Below, piece after piece: positions 25,477 to 34,033 of a DNA stretch of 64,000 nucleotides. The notes under the pieces were generated by a model. The model searched no databases. It was not told the origin of the DNA and worked only from the letters and a program-made list of their open reading frames with translations. The stretch is from positions 1-64,000 of the forward strand of contig JALNVI010000003.1 of NCBI GenBank assembly GCA_023231425.1, read 5' to 3'. Source of the DNA: Desulforhopalus sp. (GTDB taxonomy: Bacteria; Desulfobacterota; Desulfobulbia; Desulfobulbales; Desulfocapsaceae). The translations under genes and the position numbers were made by a program. The stretch's first letter is position 1. The number at the start of each line of letters is the position of its first letter.

Positions 25477-26304
25477 TTATTCGAGATTGTGGAAGACGTT
25501 GATATGACTGCTGTCCACCTTGGAGGTCTTTTTGAAGACAACATCTTCAATATCATAAAGATCGACAAGTTTCTGCTCCAGTTTGTGGCGAAACTTCCTG
25601 TCCCCCTTCACTCCGACCAGTTTGACCTTTTTCTTATTGATAATTACGACACTGGCGTTGGGACTGGTATCTACCACCAGCGCCTTGATTCCGGCGACCT
25701 TCGCTGCCTGACGGAGGTATTTCAGACTCTCCTCTGTCTCTTTGAATTGCGGGAGTTGACACAGACGTGTCAGCATGTTGACGATATCGGGCACCTTCAG
25801 GGTGTCGACATTGCAGACGACGTCAAAGAGGCGGGCATCCCACGGGTCGAGTCCGTAGAGCTGCATGCCCCATTTGCGGCGCTCTTCATCGTCGCTCTGC
25901 AGATTGGAGTAGGCGGTGTACTGTGAGCAGCTTTCCCGCTCCATCTCATCAAGAACCCGGTCTTCCATGCGTGCGTTTACCTTTACCTTGAGGACATTGG
26001 GCATTTCCCGAAGCAGGAAATGGCCGGCGAGTCCGTGGTAGACCACATTGCCTTTGGATATGTGGGAAAGGAAGGCAGATTTAAAATAGGCAAAGTAGCG
26101 CTCCTTGCCGTGGCTGAAACGCTCCAGTACCGAGGGCGCATCGTGCAGTGCCTTGACCAGTTTGATCTCAGGAATATTGAAGCGGTCGGATGCTTCCAGC
26201 AGGATATCCCGCGAAAGACACTCGCAGCCAAGTGCCTCGGCCAGCCCTTCAGCGACCTCTTTCCCTTTGTTATAGGAACCTCGTGCTATGGTGACAATGG
26301 ACAT
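25477..26304 (-). CDS. Cytidylate-kinase-like family protein
   Basis: Protein of 275 residues whose first 200 residues match the cytidylate-kinase-like family (PF13189): a P-loop variant ARGSYNKGKEVAEGLAEALG, then LSRDILLEAS and a lid-region basic segment. The C-terminal 70 residues (ASVVIINKKKVKLVGVKGD and on) look like a small alpha/beta BON-type domain; that assignment is tentative. The family is distinct from the essential Cmk and its substrate is not established. It ends at the bidirectional terminator and is transcribed divergently from the amidotransferase gene. Confidence 0.82.
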   Translation of the reverse strand: MSIVTIARGSYNKGKEVAEGLAEALGCECLSRDILLEASDRFNIPEIKLVKALHDAPSVLERFSHGKERYFAYFKSAFLSHISKGNVVYHGLAGHFLLREMPNVLKVKVNARMEDRVLDEMERESCSQYTAYSNLQSDDEERRKWGMQLYGLDPWDARLFDVVCNVDTLKVPDIVNMLTRLCQLPQFKETEESLKYLRQAAKVAGIKALVVDTSPNASVVIINKKKVKLVGVKGDRKFRHKLEQKLVDLYDIEDVVFKKTSKVDSSHINVFHNLE

Positions 26305-26453
26305 TTTACACCTCCCATGTGAATTAGTTTATCTGCCCACAATACTTGAAGCACCATGAAAATGAAAGCAAAAGACGGATTGCAGGGCTGTGGCGATTCC
26401 TGTAAAAAGAGCGGACAGTCAATACTTGAAAGTCGTGTTAAAGGATAAGGAAA

Positions 26454-27191
26454 ATGAAGAAAGAGAACAGACCGGTTATCGGTATTACCACCTGCATAAT
26501 GGCACATTCGCAAAAAAGGTACGCGGCGGTCAGTGACGGGTATATACGCTCTGTGCATGAGGCGGGGGGGCTCACCATGCTGCTGCCGATGGTTTGCGAT
26601 CCCGATGTCCTTGGTTCTTACCTCAAGTTGATTGACGGATTGCTGCTCACCGGAGGCAATGAGGAGATCAGCCCGCAACTCTACGGGGAGGATCCGATGT
26701 GCAATGTGGACTGCATCAATTCCGAACGCGACTCCTGCGAGAGCCAGCTCCTGCAGCTTGCTGTGGCGTGTGGCATGCCTGTCCTCGGGATTTGTCGCGG
26801 AATGCAGCTCATGAACGTGGCAGGTGGCGGGACTCTCTATCAGGATATCTTCAGTCAGCTGGAGCACCCTCTCGGGCACATGCCAAAAGCCATGCCCGTG
26901 GATGCGCTTTATCATCGAGTAAAGCTGCTGGAAGCTTCTATTCTGCGGAGAATTTTCGGGACGGAGACGTTGATGGTCAATTCCTTTCACCACCAGGCGG
27001 TAAAACGGGTTGCGGACAGCTTCATTGTTACGGCCCGCGCGGAAGACGGCATCATAGAGGCGATTGAACACAAAGAACATCCCTTCGCGGTGGGAGTGCA
27101 ATGGCATCCAGAGGATCTGACCCGTAAGCATCGTCATTTCTTGAGACTTTTTGAAACTTTTGTCGAGGTCGCAGGTGATAGAAACGAGTGA
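26454..27191 (+). CDS. Class-I glutamine amidotransferase-like hydrolase (peptidase C26)
   Basis: Gamma-glutamyl-GABA-hydrolase-like enzyme (PuuD family), 245 residues. The oxyanion region LLLTGGNEEISPQLYGE, the nucleophile elbow LGICRGMQLMNVAGGG with the catalytic Cys, and the His-Glu pair in GVQWHPED are all present, as is VNSFHHQAVK. It should hydrolyse gamma-glutamyl amides in the cytoplasm; the natural substrate is not evident, because no polyamine genes are nearby. AAGGA precedes the ATG. It converges on the HU/IHF gene with a gap of 4 bp. Confidence 0.92.
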   Translation: MKKENRPVIGITTCIMAHSQKRYAAVSDGYIRSVHEAGGLTMLLPMVCDPDVLGSYLKLIDGLLLTGGNEEISPQLYGEDPMCNVDCINSERDSCESQLLQLAVACGMPVLGICRGMQLMNVAGGGTLYQDIFSQLEHPLGHMPKAMPVDALYHRVKLLEASILRRIFGTETLMVNSFHHQAVKRVADSFIVTARAEDGIIEAIEHKEHPFAVGVQWHPEDLTRKHRHFLRLFETFVEVAGDRNE

Positions 27192-27195
27192 GGTC

Positions 27196-27474
27196 TCAGT
27201 CGTTGTTGACCTTCTCGCGCAATTCCTTGCCGACTTTGAAAAAAGGAAGTTTTTTGGGCTGGACGGTAATTTTTTTGCCAGTCTTGGGGTTACGGCCTTC
27301 GTAGGCCTCATACTCCTTGATGACAAAACTGCCGAAGCCGCGAATTTCAATACTGTCACCATCGGAGAGGGCCTCCGTCATTCGCTCAAGGATTGTGTTG
27401 CAGATAGCCGTCGCCTCCCGTTGCGGAAGATTGAGCGTTTCGGAAAGGTGTTCGATCAATTCTGACTTATTCAT
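27196..27474 (-). CDS. HU/IHF-family DNA-bending protein
   Basis: DNA-bending protein of 92 residues with the full family pattern: MNKSELIEHLSETLNLPQRE helices, GDSIEIRGFGSF, and the arm GRNPKTGKKITVQPKKLPFFK with the proline that intercalates DNA. Length and the NPKTG arm fit an IHF-beta or HU-like subunit; the sequence alone does not separate them. Sigma54 promoters such as those upstream of amtB and the ORP cluster commonly need such a DNA bender, but a direct link is inference. Confidence 0.93.
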   Translation of the reverse strand: MNKSELIEHLSETLNLPQREATAICNTILERMTEALSDGDSIEIRGFGSFVIKEYEAYEGRNPKTGKKITVQPKKLPFFKVGKELREKVNND

Positions 27475-27910
27475 TTTCGACTCCAGTAAATACCGGCTGG
27501 AAGAAATCTTGAAGAATGATCATTTTCAGCCATCGTTACCCTTGAAGAGCACTGAGCCCACGCTTTTTATTGCACTGCGTGGCCCGGATTTAAGTAAAAA
27601 TTTTTACGTATTCAAGGTCTCCTCTCAATCGGCAATCGATCGAAACAGGGGTGAAAATGTCCGTCTGATTTTTTCACCAGTATTCATCACCCAAAACGGA
27701 GACAAGGCGGTTAAAGTCTGTCCTGAAAAAATGCCTCTTAAGATGGGCAGAGTCTGTTCAGACGACTGTAACGATACTGAAATTTGTGGACTGTACAGTC
27801 CTGCCGGCTGGTCGTGTGGGGAATGAGATATCTATATAATATTATGGTATATTTATTGTGAGTATCAAGATTTAAATAAATCAGGAATCCACCATTTTGT
27901 AAAGAGAATT
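27475..27910. other. Intergenic region upstream of HU/IHF gene
   Basis: About 435 bp without a gene. It includes a possible remnant or mini-copy of the family 1 repeat at 27535-27620, bounded by TTACCCTTGAAGAGC and TATTCAAGGTCTCC, a hairpin CCCACGC/GCGTGG inside it and the perfect palindrome GTAAAAATTTTTAC. The rest, AT-rich near 27830-27910, shows nothing recognisable. Confidence 0.55.
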
Positions 27911-28621
27911 TTATAAAAAAATCTTTTCTAAATCTACGGAGTTCAGTCGCCTCCATGCTCCCTTTTTCAGGCCGTCGAGAGTGAGACGTCCGTAAGCTGT
28001 CCTTTTCAGGAGGAGTACTGGATGGCCGATGTGGGTACACATTTTCTTTACCTGACGTTTACGGCCCTCATGCAGCGTCAGCTCCAGCACTGCACTGTTT
28101 TCCCGTTGTTCCACCAGGCGCACCTTTGCCGGTGCGGTCAGTTTCCCCTCAATCTCTACCCCCCGCTCAAGCTGTCGCAGTGCCGCTGCCGTCGGCTGAC
28201 CTTTGACCAGTGCCTCGTAGCGTTTCTTCGTGTGCAGACTGGGGTGCTGAATGCGCTGGGCGAGACTTCCGTCATTGGTGAGAAGGAGTGCTCCCTCGGT
28301 GTCGAGGTCGAGGCGTCCCACCGGAAAGATCCTGGTCTTCACTCCCCTGAGAAGGGAGGTGACGGTGGGACGTCCCTGGGGGTCAGAGAGGGTCGTGATG
28401 TAACCGGCGGGCTTGTTGAGCAGGTAGTATTCAAACTCTTCCTCAAGGGTGAGCAGGCGACCGTTGAAGGTCACCTTATTCTCCTCTCCCACGGAAACGC
28501 CCATCTCGGTGACGACCTGTCCATCCACAGTCACCCGTCCGGCGGCGATATGCTCCTCAGCCTTTCGCCGTGAACAGACCCCGCAGCGGGCGAGGAATTT
28601 CTGCAATCGCATTTTCTCCAT
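27911..28621 (-). CDS. rluB: RluB-type rRNA pseudouridine synthase
   Basis: RsuA/RluB-family pseudouridine synthase of about 236 residues. An N-terminal S4 RNA-binding domain (RLQKFLARCGVCSRRKAEEHI) is followed by the catalytic domain with VGRLDLDTEGALLLTNDG, which contains the catalytic Asp, and the C-terminal GRKRQVKKM motif. RluB modifies U2605 of 23S rRNA in E. coli; RsuA and RluE/F relatives are close, so the site is probable rather than certain. I use the ATG at 28621, which overlaps the UbiD-gene stop as TGATG and follows GGAG; ATG 28633 is possible. Translation is coupled to the UbiD gene. Confidence 0.9.
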   Translation of the reverse strand: MEKMRLQKFLARCGVCSRRKAEEHIAAGRVTVDGQVVTEMGVSVGEENKVTFNGRLLTLEEEFEYYLLNKPAGYITTLSDPQGRPTVTSLLRGVKTRIFPVGRLDLDTEGALLLTNDGSLAQRIQHPSLHTKKRYEALVKGQPTAAALRQLERGVEIEGKLTAPAKVRLVEQRENSAVLELTLHEGRKRQVKKMCTHIGHPVLLLKRTAYGRLTLDGLKKGAWRRLNSVDLEKIFL

Positions 28622-30405
28622 CAGGGTCTCCATTGCGGGGGAATCATTTTATTATAGCGACTGTCGACCAGCGCTTTCGTTTCCGGGTCTACCTCAAGCA
28701 CATCGGTGTACCAGGGCTTCAGGCGGCTGTCGATGACTATCGGGGGCTCAAGGCCGATGTGGAAACGATTGACGGCGGAGGCTTTGGCATGGATATCTGC
28801 CGCTGGCTCAAAGCGGGTAAAGAAGGTCCAGAGGAACTCCTGCATTGAGCATGTTGCCTCGCGTGTGTTGTCTACCAGCAATACAAAAGGCCAGTCACCC
28901 AGTCCGCTGTATTCGGCGAGTTCCCGGGCGAGATCGGGGCGTTCTTTCCATGTGACCCCCTGCACAACGAGGGTGCCCGGCAGAAAGACCTTTGCCTGAG
29001 AGCAGCCGGAGGGCAGCTCCCCATGAAATTCCTGCGGCAGCTCGCGGCGCTTTTCCCGGCCCAGTCCCATTAACAGTGCCTTGGAGCCCTTGTTGACTGA
29101 AGGACCTGTATAATCAAGGGTGTCCATGGAAGTGTTATCAAAAATGAAAAGGTCGCGTTTCCAGTCTGCCCGTTCGAGGATGTGGGGCCAGAATGTCGCG
29201 AAATCAGTGAGATCAACATTGCCATCAGTGGTTATGAGAAATTTACTCAGGGAAAGCTGCCCTTCGCCGAGAATACGCAGGCTGTTGGCGAAGGCCTCGC
29301 GGGGGTAACGATTCTCCACCCTCGCAATGGCGAGGCAATGGAATCCGGCCTCTCCGCTGGTCTTCAACTCCTTCACACCCTTCATTACCAGGGGAAAAAG
29401 TGGTGAAAGCAGATCCTGGAGGTAGTCGCCGAGCAGGAAATCTTCCTGTTTCGGCCGACCGACCACGGTAGCCGGATAGATGGCCCCCTTGCGGTGGTAG
29501 ATATGGCTGATCTGGAAGACCGGATACTCGTGCTGCAGGGAGTTGTAGCCGTAGTGATCGCCAAAGGGCCCCTCGGGGCGGCGCAGGAATGGCGGAACCT
29601 TTCCCTTGATGGCAAACTCGGTGCGGGCGATGAGGCGGTGGCAGGCGTCCCGGGGGTCGGTGGCCATCTCCAGTTTGTCGCCCATCACCATGGAGGCGAG
29701 CAGCAGTTCCGGCAGGTCCTCCGGGAGCGGGGCGATTGCTGCCAGCATGAGTGCCGGCGGGCCGCCGAGGAAGAGGGAGAGAGGCAGTGCTTCACCACGT
29801 TTTTCCGCCTCGTGATAATGGTAGCCGCCGCCTTTGTGAATCTGCCAGTGGATTCCGGTCTCGCTGTCGCTGAAGCGTTGAATGCGATACATCCCGAGGT
29901 TGTGTCCACGGCCGTCTGGATGTTCGGTGTAGACCAGTGGCAGGGTGACAAAGGGACCGGCATCGCTGTGCCATGAAGTGAGCAGGGGCAGGGTGGAGAG
30001 CATGGGTGGCTGCTGCACGCACTCCATCACCGGAGGAACAGTGATGTCTTTCAATCCGATCTTTATGGCGTCGGTGAGGAGTCTGCGGCTTTCCCACAGG
30101 GTGGAGAGGGTCGGGGGCATGGAGTGTTCCACCAGGTGGACCACGTCCTTCACAAACTGCTGTGGTTTGCCGCCGAAGGCCAGTTCTATACGTTTTGCCG
30201 TGCCGAACAAATTGGTTACCACAGGAAATTGAGAACCCTTGACTCTGGTGAAAAGGAGGGCGGGGCCTCCGGCGGCGATGACCCTGCGATGGATCTCGGC
30301 GATCTCAAGACGGGGGTCAACTTCCTGCTCAATAACAAGAAGTTGATTCTCCTTTTGCAGCAAATTAAGGAAATCTCGTAAGTCGTGCAGTTTCTGTTTT
30401 TGCAT
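28621..30405 (-). CDS. UbiD-family prenylated-FMN decarboxylase
   Basis: UbiD-family decarboxylase of 594 residues, longer than E. coli UbiD (497). Family blocks include DLRDFLNLLQKENQLLVIEQ at the start, GGPALLF, LPLLTSWHSDAGPFVTLPLV, the cofactor segment with MYRIQRFS, and the PEGPFGDHYGYNS motif, whose Glu-Gly-Pro-Phe-Gly-Asp run belongs to the active site. The family needs prenylated FMN made by UbiX, which is not in the window. A quinone (menaquinone) biosynthetic role is likely for this length class but not proven. I start at ATG 30405 behind GGAG rather than the frame opening at 30603. It is co-translated with rluB. Confidence 0.9.
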   Translation of the reverse strand: MQKQKLHDLRDFLNLLQKENQLLVIEQEVDPRLEIAEIHRRVIAAGGPALLFTRVKGSQFPVVTNLFGTAKRIELAFGGKPQQFVKDVVHLVEHSMPPTLSTLWESRRLLTDAIKIGLKDITVPPVMECVQQPPMLSTLPLLTSWHSDAGPFVTLPLVYTEHPDGRGHNLGMYRIQRFSDSETGIHWQIHKGGGYHYHEAEKRGEALPLSLFLGGPPALMLAAIAPLPEDLPELLLASMVMGDKLEMATDPRDACHRLIARTEFAIKGKVPPFLRRPEGPFGDHYGYNSLQHEYPVFQISHIYHRKGAIYPATVVGRPKQEDFLLGDYLQDLLSPLFPLVMKGVKELKTSGEAGFHCLAIARVENRYPREAFANSLRILGEGQLSLSKFLITTDGNVDLTDFATFWPHILERADWKRDLFIFDNTSMDTLDYTGPSVNKGSKALLMGLGREKRRELPQEFHGELPSGCSQAKVFLPGTLVVQGVTWKERPDLARELAEYSGLGDWPFVLLVDNTREATCSMQEFLWTFFTRFEPAADIHAKASAVNRFHIGLEPPIVIDSRLKPWYTDVLEVDPETKALVDSRYNKMIPPQWRP

Positions 30406-30774
30406 GGTACACTCCAGTGTTAAGTGGAAAAATCGAGCCGGGGTTTTCTTTGATCTGCTGCCTGAAATAACGGGAAACTGAAACAATCGATCTCTCTGCT
30501 GATTCTTTTGTTGTGTTTTGAAAATTATCATCGCAATACCAGCGAAATGATTGCGGGGACTTGTCGTATTTCTCAGCCGTTCTCGAAATTTCTGACTTTT
30601 CAAGATATCCTGGTGGGAATTTTGCGCAGGACGTTGAGCAGATAGTAGAGTGTTTTGCTCCCGTCGTCAAACAAAGGCAACCTTTATTCTTCTTCAGGGA
30701 AAAAGGTTTTCTGTACCGGTTTCCTGCGGACACTTTTACAAACGCCCCACAATCAAAGCGGGGGAGGGGGTGAA
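30406..30774. other. Divergent intergenic region, ubiD-like / glgA-like
   Basis: About 370 bp between divergent starts. No repeat copy, hairpin or convincing promoter was recognised; it must carry the promoters of both flanking genes. Confidence 0.4.
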
Positions 30775-32487
30775 ATGAGTGATGTGATACCTTCTGAGCG
30801 TGAATTTGCGCCGTCCCGGCCATCCCCTATCTGTGATCTTTGGAATATTATGAGCGAGACAGCGAAAACCCAGGGCAACGATCTCCACGATATCTGGATG
30901 GTGAGTCGGGAATATGGTGAACTGGCCGGTGCAGGTGGCGTGAAGGATGTGGTTTTTCAGCTGGCAAAAGCCCTGGCTCGTTCGGGTGAACGGCGAGTGA
31001 GTGTCATCTTGCCGCGTTATGGCTTCATGGCCCCCGAAGTTGAAGGCTTCCAGACGGTGAAGGATCCCATCTGTCCCAATCAGGAGCTGGTGCTTTTCAT
31101 CCACATGGACCTGCCGAAACAGCCTGTGCGTGAGGGGGTTCGCTTCTATACGAAGGAAGAGAACGGGGTCAAAATCTACCTGGTCGAGGGAGAGCGGTTT
31201 CGCGAAAAGCACAGTGTCTATACCTATACAGACGAGGAAGAGAAGTCTGTGGCCTGGAAGAGGGCTTCTGAAGGACATGCGGATTACTTTGCCATGAATG
31301 TGTTGTTGCAGAAGGCGACTCTTGATCTGCTTATTGCCCTTGGTGTTCGGCCGGACATTATCCACTGTCATGATGGACACACGGCTCTGCTGCCAGCCAT
31401 GATACGTGAAATTGCCGGCTACAAGACCTATTTTCGCGGGACTGCGGCAGTTGTCACCGTGCATAACGCCGGTCGCGGCTACCATCAGGAAATTGCCGAC
31501 CTGCCTTTTGCCGCTGCGGTGAGCGGGCTGCCCGCGCAGGTGATTGACGACAACCGTCTCGAAAATAAATTTGACCCGCTGCTGGTTGCCTCGAGTTACT
31601 CAGCGGTAAACACGGTGAGTGAGAATTACGCCCGTGAGCTGATGGATACTGACAGCGACTATATGACCGGCTGGTTCGGGCATACTCTCAGGGCGCGTAA
31701 CATCGTTCTGCACGGGATCACCAATGGCATTGATCCGGAGCTCTATAATCCGGAGAGTTTTGCTGGCGGGGATCCGGCTTTCACCTACGACCCTGCCGAC
31801 AAAGAAGATGATCTTCACGGCAAGGCTCGCTGTCGCCGCGAACTGTTGCTGATGCTGGAACAGGGGCTGAACGGTACACTTCATCAGCATGGCACCCTTG
31901 CACAACTGGAGAATGCAAATATCTTTACGTTTGTAGGGCGCATTAACAATGACAAAGGGGTGGATTCCCTTATTACAGTACTGCCGACTCTGCTGCAGCG
32001 ACACCCGGACTGCCAGGTACTGATGCTCGGGAACGGGGATGTCGGCCTTGAGGAGCAGCTTGCGTTCAACGCTGAACAGCCGGAAGTTGCCGGGCGTTTC
32101 TGCTTTCTTGACGGGTACGACCCCGATATTGGCAGGCTGATTTTCGCGACAGGGGATTTTTTCATGATTCCTTCGCGCTTTGAGCCCTGTGGTCTGACCG
32201 ACTTTATAGCACAGCTCTACGGGAACATTCCCATCGTCCGTCATGTCGGCGGGCTGGTGAAGGTGAAAGATGGTGAGACCGGGCTGGCTTATTCCGGCAT
32301 CTCAATGGAATCACTGCTTGAAGCCCTTGAACGGGCGATTGCCCTTTCTGCAGAAGAACGGAGGAAGATTCAGTATCAGGCGGTGCAGGAGATCTATTCA
32401 CACTATACCTGGGATGAGGTGATGAAAAAGTATCTCTCCTTCTATGCCGAGAGCAGCACGCGACAGATCAACTGTACAAAGAAATAA
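30775..32487 (+). CDS. glgA: Glycogen/starch synthase-like glycosyltransferase (GT5)
   Basis: GT5 glycosyltransferase of 570 residues. The N-terminal nucleotide-sugar region reads GAGGVKDVV where the family usually has KTGGLADV. Further blocks are DIIHCHDGHTALLP, TVSENYARELM, GITNGIDPELYNPE, FVGRINNDKGVDSLI and the C-terminal PSRFEPCGLTDFIAQLYGN with the catalytic Glu. It should extend an alpha-1,4-glucan from ADP- or UDP-glucose. Start chosen at ATG 30775 behind GGGGGAGGGGG. Its TAA stop is immediately followed by GGGTCCCTTGAA, the outer end of a family 1 repeat remnant. gap follows 112 bp later. Confidence 0.9.
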   Translation: MSDVIPSEREFAPSRPSPICDLWNIMSETAKTQGNDLHDIWMVSREYGELAGAGGVKDVVFQLAKALARSGERRVSVILPRYGFMAPEVEGFQTVKDPICPNQELVLFIHMDLPKQPVREGVRFYTKEENGVKIYLVEGERFREKHSVYTYTDEEEKSVAWKRASEGHADYFAMNVLLQKATLDLLIALGVRPDIIHCHDGHTALLPAMIREIAGYKTYFRGTAAVVTVHNAGRGYHQEIADLPFAAAVSGLPAQVIDDNRLENKFDPLLVASSYSAVNTVSENYARELMDTDSDYMTGWFGHTLRARNIVLHGITNGIDPELYNPESFAGGDPAFTYDPADKEDDLHGKARCRRELLLMLEQGLNGTLHQHGTLAQLENANIFTFVGRINNDKGVDSLITVLPTLLQRHPDCQVLMLGNGDVGLEEQLAFNAEQPEVAGRFCFLDGYDPDIGRLIFATGDFFMIPSRFEPCGLTDFIAQLYGNIPIVRHVGGLVKVKDGETGLAYSGISMESLLEALERAIALSAEERRKIQYQAVQEIYSHYTWDEVMKKYLSFYAESSTRQINCTKK

Positions 32488-32599
32488 GGGTCCCTTGAAG
32501 AAACGGCTTCGGAGTGTCACTGGAATCAGCGAGCCACTGCGGGGGCTGCATCGAGGGGCAGCAGTATTGAAATGACACAACGTAAAAAAGGAGAGTATT

Positions 32600-33604
32600 A
32601 TGTCAATTAGAATAGGTATTAATGGCTTTGGCCGTATCGGTCGTAATATGTATCGTGCAATGACTTCCGATCCGGCCTTCGCTGATATTGAAATTGTCCA
32701 TGTAAACGATCTTACCGATAATGCAACCCTTGCCTATCTGCTGAAGTATGACTCCAACATGGGCCGCTCCGGGTATGATGTCAGCGCGGACAGTGAAGGG
32801 ATGACTGTCGATGGCAAGCGGATTTCCATCAGTGCCCATCGTAATCCGGCAGATATCCCGTGGGGAGACCTTGGGGTCGATTATGTTGCCGAGTGCACCG
32901 GTTTCTTCCGTGATGCCGATACCGCTCAGGCGCATCTAGATGCAGGTGCAAAGAAGGTCGTTATCTCCGCTCCTGCCAAGGGCAGCGTGAAGACCTTTGT
33001 CATGGGCGTTAACGAAGATGAGTATGATGCTACTCAGCATCACATTGTCTCCAACGCCTCCTGTACGACAAACTGCCTTGCTCCCTTCGCCAAGGTTATC
33101 CTTGACAACTTTGGTATTGAGCGCGGGTTGATGACCACTATTCATTCCTATACAGGTGACCAGCGTCTCCTTGACGCACCGCACAGTGACCATCGCCGTG
33201 CCCGTGCCGCAGCTCTCTCCATGATTCCGACCAAGACCGGCGCTGCCGCTGCTGTCTCTCTCGTCATTCCGGAATTGAAAGGGAAATTTGACGGCCTTGC
33301 CGTTCGTGTCCCCACTCCGACTGTCTCCATTGTCGACCTCGTTGTGGAAGTCAGCCGTGAGACCTCTGTGGATGAAGTTAACGCAGCACTTAAAGCCGCC
33401 GAGAGCCGCTACCTCGGATTTTGCGAAGAGCCGCTGGTTTCCATCGACTTTAAAGGTGATCCCCGCAGTTCTATCGTGGATGCACAGTCCACCAAGGTCA
33501 TTGGTTCCACGGTGAAGATTCTCAGCTGGTACGACAACGAGTGGGGGTACTCCAACCGTATGCTCGATCTGATCTGCCACATGGATTCGAACAAGGCACT
33601 CTGA
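32600..33604 (+). CDS. gap: Glyceraldehyde-3-phosphate dehydrogenase
   Basis: Phosphorylating GAPDH of 334 residues, of glycolysis and gluconeogenesis. The Rossmann start IRIGINGFGRIGRN, the acidic residue of VHVNDLTD after the second strand (NAD preference), the catalytic SNASCTTNCLAPFAKV with its Cys, and the C-terminal SWYDNEWGYSNRM are all intact. AAGGAGAG precedes the ATG. It lies between the glycogen synthase and the PPDK-like gene, so the three may form a carbon-storage neighbourhood. A repeat and a strong terminator follow, isolating its transcript from the next gene. Confidence 0.97.
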   Translation: MSIRIGINGFGRIGRNMYRAMTSDPAFADIEIVHVNDLTDNATLAYLLKYDSNMGRSGYDVSADSEGMTVDGKRISISAHRNPADIPWGDLGVDYVAECTGFFRDADTAQAHLDAGAKKVVISAPAKGSVKTFVMGVNEDEYDATQHHIVSNASCTTNCLAPFAKVILDNFGIERGLMTTIHSYTGDQRLLDAPHSDHRRARAAALSMIPTKTGAAAAVSLVIPELKGKFDGLAVRVPTPTVSIVDLVVEVSRETSVDEVNAALKAAESRYLGFCEEPLVSIDFKGDPRSSIVDAQSTKVIGSTVKILSWYDNEWGYSNRMLDLICHMDSNKAL

Positions 33605-33635
33605 TATTCAGCTTTTCTTCAGGCGCAGGGGTGGC

Positions 33636-33882
33636 GTGGAGAGCCTTGTATTTCGTTCATCTTCGAGGCACAGGAGAAAATTTGCCACAGGCATGGCAGT
33701 GCCCTGGGAATTATGTCCGTGTTTTTTGAAAAGAATTTCGTGAAGGTGCTTATACCGTCTAGCATCGGTGTGATTTATATCGGAGCCCAGCACCTGCCTC
33801 GACGTCTCGTTCCTCGCTTTGTTGGAGGATAAAATTTTTACTGTACGAAGAAGATGGGTGATTATTCGATGTTCCCGTAAGA
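33636..33882 (+). repeat. Family 1 repeat, long form
   Basis: About 245 bp: left block GCCTTGTATTTCGTTCATCT, then the long-form insert ATTATGTCCGTGTTTTTTGA...CGTGAAGGTGCTTATACCG, then CGACGTCTCGTTCCTCGCTT and the right end GATTATTCGATGTTCCCGTA. The insert is shared only with the copy at 24435. The left terminus lacks the ACCTTGAA arm. Confidence 0.9.
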
Positions 33883-33891
33883 CTCCCCTGC

Positions 33892-33937
33892 AGAAAGACC
33901 CCGTTGCACTTGTGTGCAACGGGGTCTTTCTGCTTTT
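33892..33937 (+). terminator. Rho-independent terminator after gap
   Basis: A perfect 18-bp stem, AGAAAGACCCCGTTGCAC with GTGCAACGGGGTCTTTCT, a TTGT loop and a following GCTTTTT. It lies about 290 bp after the gap stop, beyond the repeat. Confidence 0.92.
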
Positions 33938-34033
33938 TCATTGTGTGATCGTAACCTTACTGGCCGGTTTGTGGTAAAGTTGTACAAACAGAAAAACTTC
34001 CCCTCTGCGGGAAGAAGAACAGCGGAGATCACC

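Noticed and set aside
26286..27362. 358-residue minus-strand open frame opposite the peptidase C26 gene
   Set aside because: It covers the well-supported amidotransferase gene and the HU/IHF gene region, and its translation shows no domain.
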